The position numbers and the translations under genes were made by a program. Source: Halobacillus halophilus (GTDB lineage: Bacteria; Bacillota; Bacilli; Bacillales; Halobacillaceae). From it: 64,000 nt of DNA. The notes under the pieces are model-generated. The model was not told the DNA's origin. It did no database searches and saw nothing but the letters and a program-made list of their open reading frames with translations. Of the stretch, positions 1 to 8,231 are shown piece after piece. The stretch spans positions 1 through 64,000 of the forward strand of contig NZ_JAIVAL010000004.1 of NCBI RefSeq assembly GCF_020171985.1, written 5' to 3'. Each line of letters begins with the position of its first letter. Positions within the stretch are counted from its first letter, which is position 1.

Positions 1-383
1 GTAGAATCTTGTTTCTTCTTATGAGACGTCATTTGGGTTGGCCCCTTCCTCGTGGATTCAAGGGCTTCTTTTCCACCTTCCAGCCACTTCTTGCGCCATC
101 GGCGCACCATAGAAAAGTGAGGGATGTGGAACATAGCTGAAGCATCTCGAATCGAATAGTCTTCTTCCTCTATACATTGAATTACTTTCAGTTTAAAGGC
201 AGCAGAATAGTTTGTATAGGGGAAGTCGAAGGCTTCTTCTCCATGATATTCGGTTAATTTCACCCAATAACGGATCGAAGAATTATCAACTCCCAATTGT
301 TTTTCTAAGTCTCGGAAACTCACATTTTCCGTGAGATAACGGTGTACAGCCAAGTGTTTTTCTTGGGAAGTAAGTTTGGGCAT
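1..383 (-). CDS. IS3-family transposase OrfA (helix-turn-helix), partial
   Basis: First 127 codons of a transposase N-terminal protein, cut by the window edge. It starts at ATG 383 with a GGAGGG ribosome site at 392-397. The sequence begins MPKLTSQEKHLAVHRYL and has two helix-turn-helix segments (around SFRDLEKQLGVDNSSIRYW and YSIRDASAMFHIPHFSMVRRW) separated by a linker, the usual layout of IS3/IS150 OrfA. The W-x-x-K and lysine-rich tail toward the window edge fits the leucine-zipper approach. The catalytic OrfB (DDE) would lie outside the window, so intactness cannot be judged. Confidence 0.75.
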   Translation of the reverse strand, partial: MPKLTSQEKHLAVHRYLTENVSFRDLEKQLGVDNSSIRYWVKLTEYHGEEAFDFPYTNYSAAFKLKVIQCIEEEDYSIRDASAMFHIPHFSMVRRWRKKWLEGGKEALESTRKGPTQMTSHKKKQDS

Positions 384-437
384 ATGGTGGATCCCTCCTA
401 GGTTTCGTGAGGTGTCCAACATTTGGGGGTCATTACA
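1..437 (-). mobile_element. IS3-family insertion sequence, right-hand part only
   Basis: One end of an insertion sequence that runs off the left edge of the window. Read on the minus strand, the terminus begins TGTAATGACCCCCAAATG at 437, which resembles the ends of IS3-family (IS150-group) elements, and it is followed 50 bases later by the transposase orfA start. Outside the end (438 onward) the sequence is the right half of a dispersed repeat found elsewhere in the window, so the element appears to have inserted in that repeat. Neither the other end nor a target duplication can be seen. Confidence 0.7.
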
Positions 438-575
438 GGCGTCAGCCTGAGGAAGCTCGCCGTTCGCCCACGGAAAGCGACTCCATTTCCCCAACCCCGC
501 TTCCTCTCATTTTGGTGACGGAAAACACTAGATATCTCGAAACTGAGTCTTCAAGTAATGGGAACTTTTCTTTAA
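438..575. repeat. MITE-like dispersed repeat, copy A (truncated by IS)
   Basis: Right half of the family described at 4755-5290. It contains the GC-rich module (GAGGAAGCTCGCC, CCCACGGAAAGCGAC) and the right terminal inverted repeat (ATATCTCGAAACTGAGTC then TTCAAGTAATGGGAAC). The left half is missing because the IS end abuts at 437. Confidence 0.7.
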
Positions 576-592
576 AAACTAAGTCTCCACCT

Positions 593-629
593 AAAAAGAG
601 TGCTGGATCGTTTTATGATCCAGCACTCT
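593..629 (-). terminator. Rho-independent terminator of tagA
   Basis: On the minus strand a 13-bp stem (AGAGTGCTGGATC and its complement) with a 7-nt loop is followed by TTTTT, 18 bases after the tagA stop. Confidence 0.85.
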
Positions 630-647
630 AACGTATGCTTATAGTTA

Positions 648-1361
648 CTATTTCCGCTCTTTCCAGACCTTATAAAGGAACGTCGGCAGTTTAATCTGAC
701 GCTTGAGCCTCCAGGGTTCTGTAATTAAACGGTACAGCCATTCAATGCCGAATTTCTGAAAGAATCTTGGGGCTCGTTTTACACGACCGGATATAACGTC
801 AAACGAACCACCGACTCCCTGGAATATCCGTACATCCAGGTCCTTCATGTGATCCACGATCCAATATTCCTGCTTCGGACTTCCTAGCGCTACAAAAAGA
901 ACATCCGGTTTCGCCTCGTTAATCGTCTGGATCACATGCTCCTGATCCTTCTCATAACCATCGAGTACGCCCGCCACTTTAAGGTTTGGGTACCTTTTCA
1001 AAAGACCATCTTTTGCTTTTTCAGCTACGCCTGGTTTCGCTCCATAAAGGAACACCGATTTATCATGAGTCGAAGCCTGCTCGCACAAAGCAAGAAGCAT
1101 ATCAATGCCGGTCACACGGCTTGAGATATCTCCCCGATTGATCTTTGACGCAAGCAGAACCCCGACTCCATCAGGAATCTGGTACGTAGCTTTATTTAAT
1201 AGGTTCTTTAAATTGGGATCCTTCTGAGCCTGCAGAATCTTCTCTGGGTTAATGGCTACAATAAAGGACTGCCTTCTCTGTTCAATATCAGCTATGATGT
1301 TTTGCTTGAGTTCCTCGTAAGAATAACTGCTTACGTCGACTCCTAAGAACTGTTCCTTCAT
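648..1361 (-). CDS. tagA: WecG/TagA/CpsF-family N-acetylmannosaminyl(uronyl)transferase
   Basis: Membrane-associated glycosyltransferase (GT26, 237 aa, normal length) that adds a ManNAc-type sugar to undecaprenyl-PP-GlcNAc. Family motifs are visible in order: INPEK (near residue 38), IPDGVGV with the likely catalytic Asp (about 64), RVTGIDML, FLYGAKPGV, LGSPKQE, GVGGSFDVISG and a basic C-terminal tail (WLYRLITEPWRLKRQ) of the kind that docks TagA on the membrane. It lies 16 bp downstream of a UDP-ManNAc-type dehydrogenase. The acceptor could therefore receive ManNAc (wall teichoic acid linkage) or ManNAcA (WecG-like); sequence alone does not decide. TagO, which would make the lipid acceptor, is encoded at 22.6 kb. 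Confidence 0.85.
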   Translation of the reverse strand: MKEQFLGVDVSSYSYEELKQNIIADIEQRRQSFIVAINPEKILQAQKDPNLKNLLNKATYQIPDGVGVLLASKINRGDISSRVTGIDMLLALCEQASTHDKSVFLYGAKPGVAEKAKDGLLKRYPNLKVAGVLDGYEKDQEHVIQTINEAKPDVLFVALGSPKQEYWIVDHMKDLDVRIFQGVGGSFDVISGRVKRAPRFFQKFGIEWLYRLITEPWRLKRQIKLPTFLYKVWKERK

Positions 1362-1377
1362 GATTTCACCTGGACCC

Positions 1378-2655
1378 CTATCCGTTTTTTGAATCTCCCA
1401 GTCGTTTCGTGAGAAATCCTGCGTCTTTCCATTCGTCTAACGATAGTGCATTTTTCGTATCAAATACAAGTCTACTTCTCATTTTACCTTGTATGTGTGC
1501 AGGGTCAAGCTGTTTAAATTCATCGTGGTCTGTGAGAATGACGACAATATCGGCTCCGTCCAGAGCTTCATTCATGCTTTGCGTCTGGTTGGAAGCGACA
1601 TTTTCTTTGATGTGCGGATCGTAGGAGGAGAAGCTGATCCCTCTCTCTACAAGTTCCAGAATTACTTTTAAGGACGGACTTTCACGCTGGTCATCGATAT
1701 TCGCTTTGAAAGAAAGTCCAAATAGAGCCACTTTTGGATCCTGAATGTGCTGTTCTTTCAAGAACGATTCGATTTCTCCAGCTGTGTATACTGGCATATG
1801 ATCATTGGTGTTACGGGACAACTGTATGATCTTCGAAAGTTCCGGCTGGATTTCGGCAAGGAACCATGGATCTACGGCGATACAATGGCCGCCGACGCCT
1901 GGTCCAGGTGTATGAATATTTACCCGAGGGTGATAATTGGCAAGCTTAATGGCTTCCCATGAATTCACGCCGATTTGATCACTGATTAAGGCCAGTTCAT
2001 TCGCAAAAGCAATGTTCACATCGCGATACGTATTTTCAATTACTTTAGCCATTTCCGCTGTGGTAGCATCCGTTAGATGGATATTTCCTTTTACAAAGGA
2101 CAGGTATAAATCCTTGGTCATCTCGGAAGACTTCTCATTAATCCCTCCGACAATGCGGTCATTATCGACCAGCTCCTGAAATACTTTACCTGGAATTACA
2201 CGCTCAGGTGAATGGGAGACAAACAGCTCTTCTCCGATTTTTAGTCCCGTTTCTTCCAATACAGGAAGCATAACGTCTTCTACCGTTCTTGGCGGAACCG
2301 TTGATTCTAAAATGACAAGGTTTCCTTCTTTTACAAACGGTACAATGGACTCCGTAGCTTTCTTGACGTAATCAAGATTCGCTGTTTTGTCTTCCCGAAT
2401 AGGAGAAGGAACCGCGATGACGAAAACATCCGCTTCTGTCGGTTCAAGAGAGGCCGTGAATTTTCCGCTGTCTACTGCTTCTTCCAGGCGCTCCTGCAGA
2501 CCATTTTCTTCTATATGAAGCTGTTTGGCATTCACCATCTCTACAGCTTTCCGATTTACATCGACACCATGAACCTGGTGGCCGTTAATCGCAAACATAA
2601 CAGATGTAGGCAGGCCGATATAACCAAGCCCGACGACACAGAGTGACTTCTTCAT
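1378..2655 (-). CDS. UDP-N-acetylmannosamine (UDP-GlcNAc/ManNAc) dehydrogenase, WecC-like
   Basis: NAD-dependent nucleotide-sugar dehydrogenase that oxidises C6 of a UDP-HexNAc to the uronic acid in two steps. The start is ATG 2655, because AAAGGGAG lies just upstream; a longer reading to 2685 has no such site. The Rossmann motif GLGYIGLP is at about residue 7, the substrate-domain motif SPERVIPG is mid-protein, and the catalytic Cys sits in GVGGHCIAVDPWF. The GHC-I-x-VDP form is typical of the WecC/WbpA branch rather than UDP-glucose dehydrogenase (Ugd). The C-terminal domain contains LFGLSFKANIDDQRESPS. It forms an operon with tagA. The exact epimer (ManNAc or GlcNAc) is not decidable from sequence. 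Confidence 0.85.
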   Translation of the reverse strand: MKKSLCVVGLGYIGLPTSVMFAINGHQVHGVDVNRKAVEMVNAKQLHIEENGLQERLEEAVDSGKFTASLEPTEADVFVIAVPSPIREDKTANLDYVKKATESIVPFVKEGNLVILESTVPPRTVEDVMLPVLEETGLKIGEELFVSHSPERVIPGKVFQELVDNDRIVGGINEKSSEMTKDLYLSFVKGNIHLTDATTAEMAKVIENTYRDVNIAFANELALISDQIGVNSWEAIKLANYHPRVNIHTPGPGVGGHCIAVDPWFLAEIQPELSKIIQLSRNTNDHMPVYTAGEIESFLKEQHIQDPKVALFGLSFKANIDDQRESPSLKVILELVERGISFSSYDPHIKENVASNQTQSMNEALDGADIVVILTDHDEFKQLDPAHIQGKMRSRLVFDTKNALSLDEWKDAGFLTKRLGDSKNG

Positions 2656-2821
2656 AACTATACTCCCTTTCTCTATCTGAACCATTCCTATTAATATCGT
2701 CTTCTATGCGGGCGATATTTATGGGGTGTTTTTCCATTTGTCTATTTATTTTTAAGAAATATGGTGATTTAAATTCAGGCTGCCTGCTATATTGAAATTA
2801 TGTATGCCGTTCGGATCGTCA

Positions 2822-3024
2822 TAAAAAAATCCCCGCAAGCGGGCACACTCTATACAGTTCGGTTACATTCTTACATTTATGACGTTCGGGGAATGCTTTT
2901 CCTTTGCAGGGCTTTTTTAAACATGGTAGATCCTGATGCAAGCGTCAGATAAAAAGCAAGTTTCTCAACTTCTTATTGTACCTTATTTCTGCCTGGCAAG
3001 CTATTATGATCATTTCTTCACATG
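2822..3024 (-). ncRNA. Candidate leader RNA or small RNA with its own promoter and terminator
   Basis: About 200 nt on the minus strand between the divergent genes. A sigma-A promoter (TTGAAC at 3054-3059, 18-bp spacer, TATAAT at 3030-3035) would start it near 3024. It ends at a short GC hairpin (CCCGC/GCGGG) followed by seven T at 2822-2843, still 166 bases before the dehydrogenase start. It could be a free small RNA or a 5' leader with an attenuator. A 15-codon ORF (2877-2924, MFKKALQRKSIPRTS) lies inside, with AGGATC upstream. No known riboswitch or T-box core was recognised. Confidence 0.4.
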
Positions 3025-3029
3025 AATAT

Positions 3030-3059
3030 ATTATAAGGCGTTGCGACCCTTGTGTTCAA
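3030..3059 (-). promoter_or_regulatory. Sigma-A promoter for leader/UDP-sugar dehydrogenase
   Basis: Minus strand -35 TTGAAC (3054-3059), 18-bp spacer, -10 TATAAT (3030-3035). Confidence 0.55.
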
Positions 3060-3105
3060 CTTCTATTACATTCTTATCAATCTTGTAAACAACCCTGCTG
3101 ACGCA

Positions 3106-3134
3106 TAGACAGTCGAATAGGAATGGTTTATACT
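3106..3134 (+). promoter_or_regulatory. Sigma-A promoter for O-antigen ligase-like gene
   Basis: -35 TAGACA (3106-3111), 17-bp spacer, -10 TATACT (3129-3134). Transcription would begin near 3141. This rules out an ATG at 3140 as the start and supports the TTG at 3182. Confidence 0.5.
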
Positions 3135-3181
3135 TCAATATGTCATATCATAGAATATTCCAAACATTGAGGTGTTCACCT

Positions 3182-4648
3182 TTGACCAAAATTTTACATA
3201 AAGATTTTTACACGAAATTATTACTGTTATTCATTATTTTTCAACCTGTATTAGACATCCTTACGTTCTTATCCATTCGCTGGACGGACTCCAGTTTAAC
3301 TATTGGTATTGTAGTTCGTGTGCTATTCATGATCCTTTCCTTATGGTTTATTCTGTTCGGCAATTCGAGCCGTTATAAGAAACCGATCATTCTTTATTTA
3401 GCTGCCCTCGCCGCTGCTTTTGGATTTGGACTCGTGTACAATTACTTCGCCAAACCTATTTTCGATCCATTTACAGAACTGCAATTCGTGGCTAAGACTG
3501 CTTATTTCTCCATTATGCTTGGCTCTTATTTACTGTTGTTCACAACCATTGAGAAGGTTTCCACCGTTCGCCTTAGAATTCTCCAGGCGATTTCAGCGGC
3601 CATGCTGATCGTTTCCATATCATTACTGGTGGCGATCTTAACAGGCACTTCAACGGAAACCTACGAGTGGAATAAGTTTGGCTATAAAGGCTGGTTCTTT
3701 GCCGGAAATGAACTGGGCTCTATCGTCTCGATCGGTTTCCCTCTTGTTTACCTGTATGCTTTATATAAAATTGACAGCTTAAAGAACTCTTACCTTTTTA
3801 TACCCGTTCTGCTGCTCGCCATCGCCTCGATTCTGATCGGGACCAAAGTTCCTTATTTTGCCGTACTGATGGCAGCGATCATCGTGTTCTTCAGCTACCT
3901 TATTTACTGGCTCATTCAATGGAAAAAGAAACAAAAAGAATCCTTGCTCACGCTGCGCCTCGTGCTTTCTTTCTGTTTCCTGCTTCTGTTTGCGGCAGTT
4001 TCTCCTTTCTCTCCCGCGTTTTCTAACGTAGCTGGAGATATCGGAGCCATTGAAGAGGAAACGGCGGAACAGGAATCAGAAAAGGACAAACCCTCGGATA
4101 CCGGAGATCAGGACCCTGGAGATAAAGAAAGTGAAGGCTCTTCAGAGAGCGATCAAGCTAAACAACAAGAAGAGAAAGCTAAACTGATGGATTCACCGAT
4201 CCTCGTTATCCTGTTAAGTGCCCGTAATCTGTATTTCGCCGAACTCTATCAAGATTACACGAACGCGGACATCGTCCAGCAAACCTTTGGCATGGGATAC
4301 GCCGGGAATTATACAGACATGGAAGACAGGAAGTTAATCGAGATGGATTTCTTTGATCTATTCTTCTCTTACGGAATCTTAGGATTCACCTTAATCCTTC
4401 TGCCGTTCCTATTTATTATCGGGTTGTTTATTAAACTGTTGTTCCAGGTCCCAGGCAGACTGCTGCATCCGGAAAACCTGCTGATTTTATTATCCATCGG
4501 CTTTGGTACCGGCATCGCCTTTATCGCCGGACATGTTCTCTATGCTCCGGCTGTGAGCATTTATCTGGCTGTGTCGATGTCACTTCTCATCATTAATATG
4601 TTAAAAATGCAAAACGATCACCGGGAAGCGAAAAAACTCGCCTCCTGA
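3182..4648 (+). CDS. O-antigen ligase/polymerase-like polytopic membrane protein
   Basis: Integral membrane protein with about 11-12 hydrophobic segments, resembling the O-antigen ligase (WaaL/Wzy-like) superfamily that polymerises or transfers lipid-linked glycans. The start is taken as TTG 3182 (GAGGTG at 3169-3174) because the only promoter seen would start RNA at about 3141. An ATG at 3140 in the same frame is the alternative and would add 14 residues. A large hydrophilic segment, unusually rich in Glu/Asp/Ser (roughly residues 300-345, GAIEEETAEQ to QQEEKAKLMD), lies where the family has its big extracytoplasmic loop. Such acidity fits a halophile. The substrate is unknown; the neighbours suggest a surface polysaccharide. 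Confidence 0.7.
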   Translation: MTKILHKDFYTKLLLLFIIFQPVLDILTFLSIRWTDSSLTIGIVVRVLFMILSLWFILFGNSSRYKKPIILYLAALAAAFGFGLVYNYFAKPIFDPFTELQFVAKTAYFSIMLGSYLLLFTTIEKVSTVRLRILQAISAAMLIVSISLLVAILTGTSTETYEWNKFGYKGWFFAGNELGSIVSIGFPLVYLYALYKIDSLKNSYLFIPVLLLAIASILIGTKVPYFAVLMAAIIVFFSYLIYWLIQWKKKQKESLLTLRLVLSFCFLLLFAAVSPFSPAFSNVAGDIGAIEEETAEQESEKDKPSDTGDQDPGDKESEGSSESDQAKQQEEKAKLMDSPILVILLSARNLYFAELYQDYTNADIVQQTFGMGYAGNYTDMEDRKLIEMDFFDLFFSYGILGFTLILLPFLFIIGLFIKLLFQVPGRLLHPENLLILLSIGFGTGIAFIAGHVLYAPAVSIYLAVSMSLLIINMLKMQNDHREAKKLAS

Positions 4649-4668
4649 TCCAAATAGCTACACCCCCG

Positions 4669-4712
4669 CCGGACATCCACCCGCTCTACGAAGCCAAGGA
4701 TGTCCGGTTTTT
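4669..4712 (+). terminator. Rho-independent terminator
   Basis: CCGGACATCC / GGATGTCCGG stem with a 19-nt loop followed by TTTTT, 20 bases after the ligase-like gene. Confidence 0.8.
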
Positions 4713-4754
4713 AGATCATAAACTCTATTAAACCTAAGGGGTACTCTTACAGTA

Positions 4755-5290
4755 AAGCTCCCGTTACTTGAAGACTCAGTTTCGAGACTTTTGTGAGAAT
4801 TTGGTCCTGCGGGGGACGATTTCGCTTTTCGCGGGCATGTGCTGAGCTTCCTCGGGCTTAACAGCCCTGCGGGATCTCACCGATCATGTTCATCCCGCAG
4901 AAGTCTTCATCGTCCCCCTCCGGACCAGGCCGAACAAGAAATTCGGAACGGCTTTATCCTTCACCGCTTGAGAAGAATTAACTTCATCAGCTATAAACTT
5001 TGCTCTGGCTGAAACTATGGGATAGAGCCTGTTATATAAGCATTCCAGCCAGATTAAGGAGAACAGAATTCCCTTTTTCCGAAGGGGCCGTTCCTCCTGA
5101 TAAAGGTGGGGCTTGTGGGGAAATGGCGAGACTCCCGTGGGAGAAGGGAGTAGGCGAGATCCCACAGGGCGCAGCCCGAGGAAGCTTGCCGGTTCCGCCA
5201 CAGGAAAGCGAGCTATTTCCCCACAAGCCCTTCTCCACATACCGTAACGGACCTGAGATATCTCGCAACTGAGCCTTCCACTAACCGGCC
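4755..5290. repeat. MITE-like dispersed repeat, copy B (complete)
   Basis: About 536 bp. The left end (AAGCTCCCGTTACTTGAAGA, CTCAGTTTCGAGA) and right end (GAGATATCTCGCAACTGAGC, CTTCCACTAACCGG) are imperfect inverted repeats. Inside are two GC-rich modules of about 120 bp in opposite orientation: left at about 4810-4925 (GGGGGACGATTTCGC ... CGTCCCCCTCCGGAC) and right at about 5105-5230 (GCGAGACTCCCGTGGGAG ... CAGGAAAGCGAGCTATTTCC). The roughly 180 bp between them are less conserved. There is no transposase gene inside. Related copies are at 438, 15002, 19832, 23889, 37778 and 53595. ORFs crossing it look incidental. Confidence 0.75.
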
Positions 5291-5477
5291 TGTTAGTGAA
5301 ATATTTCTTTAATATAACTATTAAGCTTAGCCTAACGAAACCATATAATAGCGTGTTTTGTCTCTGTCACCCGCTGGGAAGAATACGAAAGAGTAATGGT
5401 AAAATAAAAAGATATGATTTATAGTTGAAATCGTTGAACATAGTAGATTCAAAGTCTAGTCGAAAGAGGTATATCAA

Positions 5478-7001
5478 TTGAAATCAAAACTAGGACTGGC
5501 AAGTATACTCTTCATCGGAGCTACCCTGCTCCTCAAAGTGTCCGGACTCATCCGGGATATGGTAATCGCGTATTACTTCGGTGACAGCTATGTCGCCGAT
5601 GCGTATCTCGCCGCATTCATTATTCCGAATATGCTGATTTTATTTATGACAAATGGCATGAAAAATGCCCTTGTTCCCACCTATATTCAGTCGCTTGAGA
5701 ATAATCGCGGCAAAACATACTTAGGACAAGTTTTTAAAGGAACGCTTGTGCTCGCCTTTATTCTATCTATTATCGGCATGGCACTCGCACCGTTCCTGAT
5801 TCCGCTTCTCTATCCGGAGTTCAGCCCGGAGGCAACACAGATTGCCACGTGGGTGACGATTATCTTTTTCTCCTGTATAGCTTTCGTCGGAATGAACTCG
5901 GTACTCGAAGCCTTTTTTGATGCGGAAAACAAGTTTTCCTTATCGATCGTCTCCCAGATTATCGTGATTCTAAGCTCCATCCTGGCCGCCTTCTTATTTG
6001 CTAACCAGATTGGAGCCTACTCGCTTGCGCTTGGGTATCTGGCCGGGACCATTCTATCGCTTATCTTTAAGCTTTTCCTAGTCGTTCCGCGAAAAGTTAT
6101 GGATGTAAAGCAGAAAATTGAATGGCCGGAAGTGAAGCAGTTTTACTGGATCTTTCTGCCTGTCGGACTGACCGTGGCAGTTGGCCAGGTCAACTTGATG
6201 GTCGGGGCGATCTTTGCCTCCGGACAGGGGGAAGGTGCCGTTACGTACATTAACTACGCTAAGAATCTCGTGCACATGCCTCAGGCCATTTTCGGCGTAA
6301 CGATTGCGACTATTATCTTTCCGATGCTGTCAAAAGCCATTACGAAAGATGACACGCCGCAGTTTAAGAAAGGGATCGAAAAAGGACTGACCACGATGTA
6401 TCTCGTCCTGCTGCCTTCTGTAATTGGGATGATGCTTCTAATGCCGAATCTCATTGAGCTCCTCTACGAACGCGGAGCCTTTAACAATGAAGCGACCCAG
6501 GCCACGACGAATGTTGCGTACCTGTATTTCGGTTCTGTCATCTTTTTCAGCTTGAACAACGTGATTAATAAAGGTTTCTACACGATGAATAAAGGTCACC
6601 TGATCTTATTCATCAGTATCGGGTCGATCCTGATTAACGTATTATTCAACTTTTTGTTCGCTTCATGGCTTGGTTACTTAGGTATCCCGCTCGCCGCTTC
6701 TCTCATGGCCCTGTTTTATACCGGCGCCTGTCTGATTATTTTTGTGCGATTGGTCGGTGGGATTGACTTTAAATACCTCGCCGTTGATTATGGCAAAATC
6801 ACCTTCGCCGTGATGATCATGAGTGGAGCGGTGATTGGAATACAGCAGCTGATCGGCGGGCTTCCGAACCTTGTTCAGATTCTGATCGTTGCGATCGTCG
6901 GTGCTGTCGTTTTCGCTGGAACCAGTTTTATCATGAAAATAAATGCATTCTTATTCTTACTGAACAATATCCGGAAACGAGGAAAGAAATCAGAAGCCTG
7001 A
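5478..7001 (+). CDS. MurJ/MviN-family lipid flippase-like protein
   Basis: MOP-superfamily exporter (507 aa, about 14 membrane segments), likely flipping an undecaprenyl-linked precursor across the membrane. The start is TTG 5478 with AAAGAGGT at 5463-5470. N-terminal family signatures are seen: SGLIRDMVIAYYFG, ADAYLAAFIIPN, GMKNALVPTYI; later LLYERGAF matches the conserved motif of helix 10. The gene is followed after 25 bp by a GT4 glycosyltransferase and sits in a polysaccharide cluster. It may therefore be the cluster's own flippase rather than the housekeeping lipid II flippase; sequence cannot settle this. Confidence 0.8.
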   Translation: MKSKLGLASILFIGATLLLKVSGLIRDMVIAYYFGDSYVADAYLAAFIIPNMLILFMTNGMKNALVPTYIQSLENNRGKTYLGQVFKGTLVLAFILSIIGMALAPFLIPLLYPEFSPEATQIATWVTIIFFSCIAFVGMNSVLEAFFDAENKFSLSIVSQIIVILSSILAAFLFANQIGAYSLALGYLAGTILSLIFKLFLVVPRKVMDVKQKIEWPEVKQFYWIFLPVGLTVAVGQVNLMVGAIFASGQGEGAVTYINYAKNLVHMPQAIFGVTIATIIFPMLSKAITKDDTPQFKKGIEKGLTTMYLVLLPSVIGMMLLMPNLIELLYERGAFNNEATQATTNVAYLYFGSVIFFSLNNVINKGFYTMNKGHLILFISIGSILINVLFNFLFASWLGYLGIPLAASLMALFYTGACLIIFVRLVGGIDFKYLAVDYGKITFAVMIMSGAVIGIQQLIGGLPNLVQILIVAIVGAVVFAGTSFIMKINAFLFLLNNIRKRGKKSEA

Positions 7002-7026
7002 CCAGTTATGGAGAAAGGAATTTCTT

Positions 7027-8115
7027 ATGAAGAAACGTGTACTCGTCATCAGTAATATGTATCCAAGTAAACTCCACCCAACCTACGGAATATTCGTAAA
7101 GAACCAGGTCGAAGCTCTACGTGAGCAGGGGCTGGACATGGATATAGCCGTGAATAAGGATAACCGCGGCGGTAAGAGGAACCTGATAATGAAATATGGA
7201 ACGTGGCTGCTCCGTATTTTAACAAAGCTGATTACAAACGGCCGGAAGTACGACGTTGTGCATGCCCACTATATTTTCCCGAGCGGCTTGCCGGCCTTAC
7301 TTTTTAAAAAGCTGTTCAAGAGTAAGCTGATCGTGACGTCCCACGGCGGCGACCTGGATCAGATGGCGAAAAAGAATAAATGGATCGCGTCAATGACGAA
7401 GTACATCCTGAAAGAGGCGGATCACGTAATTGTCGTCGGCGAAGCTTTAAAGCAGGAGGTCGTCGGTCAGTACGGAGTGCCACTGGAACGTGTCTCGCTC
7501 ATTAACATGGGCGTAGACCGGAAACTTTTTGCCCCTAGAGGTTCGGAGCTGATGAAGCAGGAGTTAAACCTGAGCCCGGATCACTTCCACCTGCTGTTCG
7601 TAGGAAATTTAATAAAAGCTAAAGGACTGACGGAGCTTCTGGAAGCCTTCCAGTCTCTCAATGAAGAACGGCGGAATATGGAGCTTCACATTATAGGAAG
7701 TATGAAGGATGCTGGGTATTTGTCCGAATTGAAGGATAGCGTTCAACCGGACAACCAAGAGGTGGTTCATTTTCACGGCGTTAAAGATCAGGAGACCCTG
7801 GCGAAATGGATGGCAGCTGCTGACCTGTTCGTACTTCCTTCTTACATCGAAGGATTTGGACTGGTTGCGCTGGAAGCCATGTCCTGCCATACCCCTGTCG
7901 TTGCTTCTGATGTAGGCGGTTTGTCTTATCTCCTGAGTGATGAAGCAGGCGTACTCGTTAAACCTGAAGATGCCGATTCTCTGCGTAAAGGAATCGACGA
8001 AGTCATCGATGATCCTGAACGTCGCATTTCCATGATTCAAAAAGGGGAGCAGATTGCTGAAGAGAATAATGAGGAAACCCTGATCAAACGGATTATCGAC
8101 ATCTATAACCAATAA
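7027..8115 (+). CDS. GT4-family glycosyltransferase
   Basis: Cytoplasmic GT-B retaining glycosyltransferase (362 aa). The N-terminal domain has the acceptor loop (NMYPSKLHPTYGIFVKNQV) and VVHAHYIFPSG. The C-terminal nucleotide-sugar domain has LLFVGNLIKAKGL and the E-x7-E motif with Glu275 and Glu283 (EGFGLVALE), then VASDVGG. The ATG start at 7027 has GGAGAAAGG upstream. It is likely cotranscribed with the MurJ-like gene 25 bp upstream and would add a sugar to the same lipid-linked glycan. The donor is not predictable. Confidence 0.85.
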   Translation: MKKRVLVISNMYPSKLHPTYGIFVKNQVEALREQGLDMDIAVNKDNRGGKRNLIMKYGTWLLRILTKLITNGRKYDVVHAHYIFPSGLPALLFKKLFKSKLIVTSHGGDLDQMAKKNKWIASMTKYILKEADHVIVVGEALKQEVVGQYGVPLERVSLINMGVDRKLFAPRGSELMKQELNLSPDHFHLLFVGNLIKAKGLTELLEAFQSLNEERRNMELHIIGSMKDAGYLSELKDSVQPDNQEVVHFHGVKDQETLAKWMAAADLFVLPSYIEGFGLVALEAMSCHTPVVASDVGGLSYLLSDEAGVLVKPEDADSLRKGIDEVIDDPERRISMIQKGEQIAEENNEETLIKRIIDIYNQ

Positions 8116-8124
8116 GAATCTTAG

Positions 8125-8155
8125 AAACTCAAATCATCGGATTTGAGTTTTCTGT
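8125..8155 (+). terminator. Weak terminator hairpin
   Basis: 11-bp stem AAACTCAAATC/GATTTGAGTTT with a 4-nt loop followed by TTCT, 10 bases after the GT4 stop. The T tract is short, so read-through into the next gene is possible. Confidence 0.5.
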
Positions 8156-8186
8156 TAGGAAGATACGGAATTTCCCTAATATTTGA

Positions 8187-8192
8187 TATAAT
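8187..8192 (+). promoter_or_regulatory. Possible -10 element of the GNAT-PIG-L pair
   Basis: TATAAT at 8187-8192 with no convincing -35. RNA would begin near 8199, downstream of an in-frame ATG at 8193, which supports the ATG at 8232. Confidence 0.35.
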
Positions 8193-8231
8193 TTGTATAG
8201 GAACCCTAAAGTGCAGAAAGGAAAAATTCAC

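Noticed and set aside
407-631. Open frame of 74 codons on the plus strand
   Set aside because: It lies wholly in repeat copy A and the tagA terminator, has no ribosome site, and the translation is low-complexity; treated as chance.
2822-3024. Identification of the leader as 6S RNA because of its roughly 200-nt length
   Set aside because: The long closing stem and open central bubble expected for 6S could not be drawn from the sequence by eye.
4890-5272. Several overlapping open frames on both strands
   Set aside because: All fall within repeat copy B; GC-rich modules create long open frames in repeats B, C, D, E and F alike without start signals or conservation of one frame.
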